This document shows, piece by piece, positions 58,559 to 64,000 of a stretch of DNA of 64,000 nucleotides (positions within the stretch are counted from its first letter, which is position 1; each line of letters opens with the position of its first letter). Origin of the DNA: Gigaspora rosea (lineage: Eukaryota; Glomeromycota; Glomeromycetes; Diversisporales; Gigasporaceae). The DNA lies in NCBI GenBank assembly GCA_003550325.1, contig QKWP01001653.1, positions 54,274 through 118,273 of the forward strand. Reading direction: 5' to 3'. The position numbers and the translations under genes were made by a program. Under the pieces are notes generated by a model. It made no database searches, had not been told where the DNA came from, and saw only the letters and a program-made list of their open reading frames with translations.

Positions 58559-58773
58559 ACAGCCATTATCATAAATTCTGGGATACCTAAAAATTTTCTC
58601 GTTTCCTGAATCTATTCTGTTTCGTCTGTTAAATTACCTAATTCTCTGGAAACTACATCGAACCTTTAGTCCGGAGACAGCAATGTAGTTTCCGTTGAGT
58701 TAGGTAATTTACCGTACGGAACAGAAAAAATTCGAAAAAAATTTTGAGTATTCCAGAATTTATGGTAATAGCT
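58559..58773. repeat. Palindromic MITE N, copy 2
   Basis: ACAGCCATTATCATAAATTC ... GAATTTATGGTAATAGCTGT. Same arms as copy 1 (TTCTGTTTCGTCTGTTAAAT). The two copies sit 170 bp apart in one host element. Confidence 0.72.
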
Positions 58774-59014
58774 GTAAATCCGAATACAATCCGGATTATA
58801 AACCGGATAACCAATACATATCCGGATATAAATTCAGATTAGAGAAAGTGAAAGAGGATATCTATCCGGATATCCGGTTTAGTATCCGGATCCAAGTACT
58901 AGCTATCGAAAGCCTTAAATCTGCGATGTATGTGTTGTAGCCCAGATGTCAATCCTGCCCAGTTGTCAATTGGGCTAGCCCAAATTGCAATTTCAATCTA
59001 GGCTGCCATTTTTG

Positions 59015-59297
59015 GGGTCATCTAAAGCCAGGTGCGTTCATGTGATAGAAAACCAATCAAATCATAAAATTTGATCTTTACGGATCAGCCCGACGAGACA
59101 AAAACAAAGAAAAAAAGTGAAAAATACCGAAAATACAAAAAACAAGTGTCTAAACCTGTTTAGGAGCATTAATAAAAAATGTCAGGAAGACAATTTTATT
59201 TATAAGTCAAGTTCTAACCCTAACCCCTAACTAACCTTTACCCTAATTTTAATTAAATAATCAAAAATATATAAACGCACCTGGCTTTAGCCATCCC
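59015..59297. mobile_element. MULE-type MITE, 9-bp duplication
   Basis: GGGTCATCTAAAGCCAGGTG ... CACCTGGCTTTAGCCATCCC. A perfect 9-bp CCATTTTTG lies at 59006-59014 and 59298-59306. The other arm of foldback R shows the empty site (GGGACAAAAATGGCAG). The interior holds CTAACCCTAACCCC. Confidence 0.9.
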
Positions 59298-59354
59298 CCA
59301 TTTTTGTCCCAGATGCAAATTGCAGATCTTATATTAAAATCTATTAATATTATA

Positions 59355-59425
59355 TGGGGTGGAGTCAATAGAAATGGGACAAATTTATTAGATAGATTTG
59401 TCCCATTTCTATTGAGTTCATCCCA
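59355..59425. repeat. 71-bp palindromic insert
   Basis: TGGGGTGGAGTCAATAGAAA / TTTCTATTGAGTTCATCCCA with ATGGGACAAAT arms. Absent from the opposite arm of foldback R. TATA on both sides. Confidence 0.75.
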
Positions 59426-60490
59426 TATATATATTCACAAATAAATTGACCAATCAAAATATGCACTTATGTTATACAAAGACCTGGTGCATTTGTTTTG
59501 CAAAAATAATTTTTGGTTACATGCTACTAATGTTGTGTAACATTATACAGGTCCAATTTTGGTAATCTAACACTGGGTCGGCCGGCATTAAGCTTAATGC
59601 TGGTGGGCACTATCATAATAATGCCTCCAGCGGGGTTAACCCTAAATGATTTAGGGTTAGAGTGGGCTGGAATTATGTCTAACCGCCGGGGCATTATCAT
59701 GATAGTGCCCACTAGCATTAAGCTTAATGCTGGCCGACCCTACCAAAATTGGACCTGTGTAATGTTATACAACATTAGCTACATGTAACCAAAAATTATT
59801 TTTGCAAAACCAATGCACGGGCCTTTGTGTAACACAAGTGCATATATTATATTTATTTTGATTGGTCAATTTATTTGTGAATATATATATAATATTAATG
59901 GATTTTAATATAAGATCTGCAATTTGCATCTGGGACAAAAATGGCAGCCCAGATTGAAATTGCAATCTGGGCTAGCCCAATTGACAACTGGGCAGGATTG
60001 TCATCTGGGCTACAATATATGCATTTTTTAACTATTAATAAAACATTTCCAGTAAAATCACGATGAATAAAATCTTGAGAATGGATTATCAGAACAGATT
60101 TAATCAATCTCTCTAATCCATTTATGCCATGACATGTGATATTTGATTCATGAAGTGATTTAAGCACAACCGATCTTCTATAGGATAACGATTGCTGAAA
60201 TATAAAAATCGATTGTTATTAAATGGAGTTAAAAGCAGCAAATCAAGTTCACACAAAACCCAAGAACATAAATCCTTATTTACTATTACATATTGTCTTT
60301 CAAATTATTCAAATCGTTTTATTCATATAGGTTATTCTATTTAGCCGTACGTATAAAAATCGGTTATAAATAAATAATAAATGAAGTTAAAAATAGCAAA
60401 TTATATTTACAAGCAATAAGCATAATACTTACGCATCAATCACTTGACTTAAACGTTCTAAAGTTTTTGAATTTAACTTCTAGTATTACC

Positions 60491-61287
60491 GGATTTGTTA
60501 CATTTCACCAAGTTTTGAACTATATAGTAGGCCTGCGCTATATTGTAAAAAGAAAAATTTAAAGTGTATACACACTAAAAAAAACTATATTTGATTAATA
60601 TAGATTTTGTGGTTCGTGCCTGGGTCTAATTTATAGCAGATCTACATTTGATCTTGTATATGATACTTTACGGCATTTCTAAGTGTAATATACTTTTAAA
60701 AGTATAAAAGTTAAGAAAACAACTATAGATTTGTTGTAAGAAAGGTAAAAATTAAGTATTATTAAATGCCCTGATTTGATTGGTTTTATTAATAAAAGGT
60801 TTTACATAGTAAATGCCGCGTGCTTACAAAGTAAAGATTACCAAGAAAAAAAAAAGATATTTAACAATCTTATGATCGAAAGCTTACGGTTTCGCTCTAT
60901 CATTTGTGCTACTTTAATACCATATTTGTATGAAAATTTTGTAACTTTACATATAACCCAAAAATTTCAATTCGGGCTTGTCTATAATTGATCTCCATCA
61001 CATTTTTGTCCAGTTGAGTGGCAGATCATCAATTAATGTATATACGCATTCCAAAATAGCGTGCCTTATATAGTATACTATATAAATAAATGTATTTCTA
61101 TAACTTTGTATCACAGAAAAAATTCTTAGCACCATCTTATCTTTTCTTTTGTCACAATACTGACTGTTTATCATCAAATTTTTATAGCGAATATTTGATA
61201 GATAAGCCGGATAATATGAATACAGCAATACTTAATATATGCGCCAGGTAGAGTCAATTAATACATAATAAGGTTATGAAGCATATA
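60491..61287. other. Non-coding AT-rich spacer
   Basis: Upstream side of the kinase pseudogene. The start exon was not recognised. ORFs of 71 and 76 codons show no family features. Confidence 0.4.
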
Positions 61288-61534
61288 GGAGTAAGTCAGT
61301 AGAAAAAGAACAAATTTTTTCTAAGTAAAAGTTTTCTTGACTTTAAGCTTAAATATCTTAACAATTATCTTAATAAATTTAATAATTTTTTTTTTATTTT
61401 AATTCTATATAATTTCAAGATTAAAATAAAAATTTTTTAGCAAATTTGATTAAATAGTTGTTAAAAAATTTTAATTTAAAAAATAAAAAAATTTTACTAA
61501 AGATGATTTGTCCCTTTTCTACTGACTTACCTCC
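61288..61534. mobile_element. Mariner-like MITE
   Basis: GGAGTAAGTCAGTAGAAAAA ... CTTTTCTACTGACTTACCTCC with AGAACAAAT / ATTTGTCCC. ATATA on both sides. 247 bp. The TIR resembles the 59355-59425 palindrome and family H (all contain CARTAGAAA). Confidence 0.75.
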
Positions 61535-61693
61535 ATATAAATAAATAGATAAATAAAAAATAGTTATTTCAGTATCACAAGTAGAAGTTCATATAAACAG
61601 AATGCTAAAAGTGGGCATTGAGAATGATGTTAACTGTTCTTCTATTCTATTTATATAAATTAGGATTGGATTTTTAGTACTGTACAGGATTAC

Positions 61694-62014
61694 TATAGTC
61701 AATCTCCATAAATGCAACCTCCATAAATGCAATACCTCTTTAAATGCATGTTTTTTCCTTTCTATAAAATGTTATTAGTGCTAAATGCATGTTTTCTTGA
61801 ATAACATTTTATATTACATTAATTTCTCTAAATGCATGTAGCCAATTAAATTTTAGTATTTAAGATAGGTTATACAGTTTTTAGTAAAAGTTACACAAAC
61901 TTGAAGATCTAATTTTTAAAGCTTCAATTTAATTGGCTCTCTCTTAATACAAACTCTATAAATGCATGTTGTAGGTTTGTCCCTACGAGTTGCATTTATG
62001 GATGTTTGACTATA
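61694..62014. mobile_element. Pogo/Tigger-like MITE L, copy 2
   Basis: TATAGTCAATCTCCATAAAT ... ATTTATGGATGTTTGACTATA. Collinear with 55515-55864 with substitutions and small deletions. Confidence 0.78.
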
Positions 62015-62398
62015 CTTGTTTACATACATATGTACATGAATAACAAATTAAAGATCTATAATTTAGGAAATTATTTGCCACAAAGCTATATATTTTTTAT
62101 TTAAAAAGATTGATTTTAAATAAATATTTATATACTGCACATGAGCAGGACCCCAAAGAACTCTGATACAACTCAGATCTGAGTTTGTATAATTTTAGCA
62201 GTATTTTAGCCAAATATATGTATAAAATAAGATAGCTGTGCAACGTAGTTGCGCTAAACCAGAAACGCAAAATTTTTTGTTAGTTAGTTATAATAGGTGT
62301 AGTTATAATATTAAAAATTATAAGCTAAATATGTATACATGTACATACTATACATACATAAAATAAGAAATATTTTTGTAAAAAATTCAATTAAAAAT

Positions 62399-62892
62399 CC
62401 TAGACTTGTAGTAATACAGTAATAATTAAAATATATTATTTTGTGCCACTATTACTATTGATGTTTAGAATAGTTTACTATAAAATAATTAACCAAAAAC
62501 TAACAGACAATTGTATTAACAAACAGTACAATAGTTAAAGTAATGTTGGTTTTTATTAGCATTATTATTGATGTCTATTATAAAAAATTTATTTAAAAAC
62601 TTACTTGCTATTGTGATAATATAAAATATGTAATTAAAGTTATGTTTTATTGTATTATTATTTGTATATATTGTAATTTACTAAAAAAGTTCAATAAAAA
62701 ACTTACAGGCTATTGTGATACAAACAGTATATTAGTTTGTATTTGCATTATTTTAATGTCTATTATAATTTACTATAAAAAATTTAATTAAAAAACTTAC
62801 AAATTTGTAGTACTCTTAATATATTTTTAAAATTATATTAGCTTTGTATTTGCATTATCATAATGATAATGGTTACTATACAAAATTTTAAA
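62399..62892 (+). repeat. Degenerate tandem repeat, five ~100-bp units
   Basis: Units start near 62399, 62500, 62603, 62701 and 62800, each with ACTTAC/ACTAAC, CTATTGTGAT-like, TTTGTATTTGCATTATT-like and TTTACTATAAAAAATTTA phrases. Diverged but in constant order. Confidence 0.65.
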
Positions 62893-63405
62893 AGTCATTT
62901 TTCTAAGGAAACATAATACCAGTTTTTGCATTTAGCTAGTGCTAGCTAACTTTGTTGGAATATGCCCTTTTGAAAAATTAATATTTAGAAACTTAAGTTA
63001 TATTATTTGAATCAATTTTTAGCACTCTAGTTTTATAACAAAATAATTATGAAAAAATAAATATCCTTAGATTTTAAACATGAAAAAGAAAACAGATCAC
63101 TATTTTATTCTAAATATATTAATATTCTATCTTAATATATAATATCTGTAGTGATATACACATATACTATTCATATAATTTGTTTGAACATTTTAATAAT
63201 GTTCAAATATGTTTGTGTTCATGTTCGCCTTAAGTCCAAACAAATAAATTGTTACCAAATACTGCCTAAATGATATATAGTAAATGTAGTTATCTAGCAG
63301 ACATTGTTTAATGTTCAAGTATTTAATTGGCCAATAATTGTATTTTATCTACAAAAATTAGCTAGAATTGAACAATGTTTGCTGACAATATTCAAATATC
63401 ATGCC
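62893..63405. other. Non-coding AT-rich spacer
   Basis: Only short inverted GAACATT...AATGTTC words (63186-63205, 63300-63380). No gene. Confidence 0.4.
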
Positions 63406-63662
63406 TATACATGCTGGCAAAACCCGGACAAATTCCAAATAATAAAAAAACAATTGCTATTTATAAAAGATTAAATCAAATAAATAATCTTAATATTTTG
63501 TAAATATATTATTTATAACTATAAGAATATATATGATTTGTTTAAATAAAGATTATTAATAAAGTTTTTGAGATATTAGTTATACTAGAATTTGGGATTT
63601 GGGATTTGGGATGACGAACAAATCCCAAACTATAGTAAGTCGGGATTTTGCCAACATGTATA
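63406..63662 (+). mobile_element. hAT-type MITE (TATACATGCTGG family), copy 2
   Basis: Same ends and length (257 bp) as 43664-43920. Flanks ATCATGCC (63398-63405) and ACCATGCC (63663-63670), 7 of 8 identical. Contains a triplicated GGGATTT just inside the right end. Confidence 0.92.
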
Positions 63663-64000
63663 ACCATGCCTGTGTAATTGGCTAATCTAATTTGGTTTAG
63701 ATATTACTAGTTAGTTCTAATATTTAAAGACCTTTTTTTATTTTTTTTTAATGCCAACCCAACCTGCGAGTTAGTTAAAAAGAAAAAAAAACAAGTATAA
63801 CAAGAATAAAAAAAAATTATATTTATTTTTAAGATTAGCTTCAAGTTTCAATTCATGTTTAGTTCAGATTATGTCTAACCTCTTTGGCCTAATGATAGGT
63901 CGTGTTCTAATAGAATCAAAGCCTAAAAAAAAAAAATTAGTTCAAGTTGAAAGAAAAAAGAAAAAATAGTAATACAAAAAATTACTAGTTTTTAAACCGG
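63663..64000. other. Non-coding, A/T tracts, window end
   Basis: No gene or complete repeat recognised. Confidence 0.4.

Larger units (their letters stand above)
57969..58901. mobile_element. hAT-type MITE with GGATATCCGGAT-repeat body
   Basis: TAGTGCTTGGATCCGGAT ... ATCCGGATCCAAGTACTA. A perfect 8-bp GCTATCGA lies at 57961-57968 and 58902-58909. 933 bp including two palindromes (58160-58386 and 58559-58773). Lies in the kinase activation segment. Confidence 0.92.
58935..60015. repeat. Giant foldback R
   Basis: TTGTAGCCCAGATGTCAATC at the left is returned inverted by GATTGTCATCTGGGCTACAA at the right. Arms of ~360 bp meet near 59655. The core has GGGTCGGCCGGCATTAAGCT / AGCTTAATGCTGGCCGACCC and GTGGGCACTATCATAATAAT. 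The left arm alone carries MITEs at 59015-59297 and 59355-59425. The flanking octamers agree at 5 of 8, all mismatches being transitions. ORFs inside are palindrome artefacts. Confidence 0.85.
56898..60490 (-). pseudogene. Protein kinase pseudogene split by two transposons
   Basis: Minus-strand pieces in kinase order. An exon ends LERLSQVIDA at a GTAAGT donor (60432). A TTTCAG acceptor (60194) leads into VVLKSLHESNI (ATP-binding Lys region) and FIHRDFTGNVLL (catalytic loop HRDF, ~60045). ADLRLSIAAN follows (DFG-equivalent, with Arg for Gly), then LPYIAPEFLNEHPY (APE motif, ~57915) and, after a frameshift, SDIYSFVIISWK. 56898-57152 gives LDADLQNRPTASALADKLRY, the C-lobe end. The expected N-lobe helices between LHESNI and HRDF are shortened. 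The frame rejoins if 57969-58901 and 58935-60015 are removed. This is the style of the expanded AM-fungal kinase family (HRDFHSGN-type). Clearly dead. Confidence 0.75.

Noticed and set aside
59527-59788. Two similar opposite-strand ORFs MLVGTI...
   Set aside because: Mirror images created by the centre of palindrome R; not genes.

Overview
The window looks like one AT-rich, transposon-saturated contig from a filamentous fungus. The best guess is a Glomeromycotina (arbuscular mycorrhizal, Rhizophagus-like) nuclear genome. This is inferred from the very low GC, short GT-AG introns, the style of the MULE, LINE and kinase remnants, and the density of nested elements; no sequence search was possible. 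Only two intact host genes were found. One is a three-KH-domain RNA-binding protein on the minus strand (29177-30712, two exons). The other is a Rab5/Ypt5-type GTPase on the plus strand (34560-35736, five exons). They lie in the only island of ordinary intergenic DNA, about 28.5-38 kb.

Left part (1-28 kb): a decayed Mutator-like element with ~0.5 kb terminal repeats (745-6215). Then a decayed minus-strand LINE (7706-18306) is broken by many insertions. The clearest stack is a TTA-duplicating foldback MITE inside the LINE, a 5 kb hAT-like element inside that MITE, and a 1 kb tRNA-derived retroposon inside the hAT. Each level is dated by its own target-site duplication. A 9.8 kb Ty3/gypsy element (18307-28143, minus strand) follows, with LTRs, polypurine tract, candidate primer site, gag, protease, RT/RNase H and integrase remnants, and two MITEs of its own.

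Right part (38-64 kb): almost entirely non-autonomous DNA elements, many of them long palindromes (foldbacks), often nested. It also holds a second copy of the tRNA-derived retroposon, two 99%-identical hAT MITEs 20 kb apart, a 200-bp tandem array, and a protein kinase pseudogene. Two transposons cut that kinase in its activation loop, and it carries an embedded fragment resembling bacterial elongation factor G domain IV.

The themes worth attention are: a guild of hAT-type MITEs whose bodies consist of short self-complementary repeats; a ~1 kb SINE-like retroposon sharing its 3' end with a second retroposon; several element families sharing a GTCTCnnTGAGAC palindrome; and the EF-G-like fragment. 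No CRISPR array, rRNA or convincing free-standing tRNA gene was seen. A 76-base run of N sits at the centre of one palindrome.
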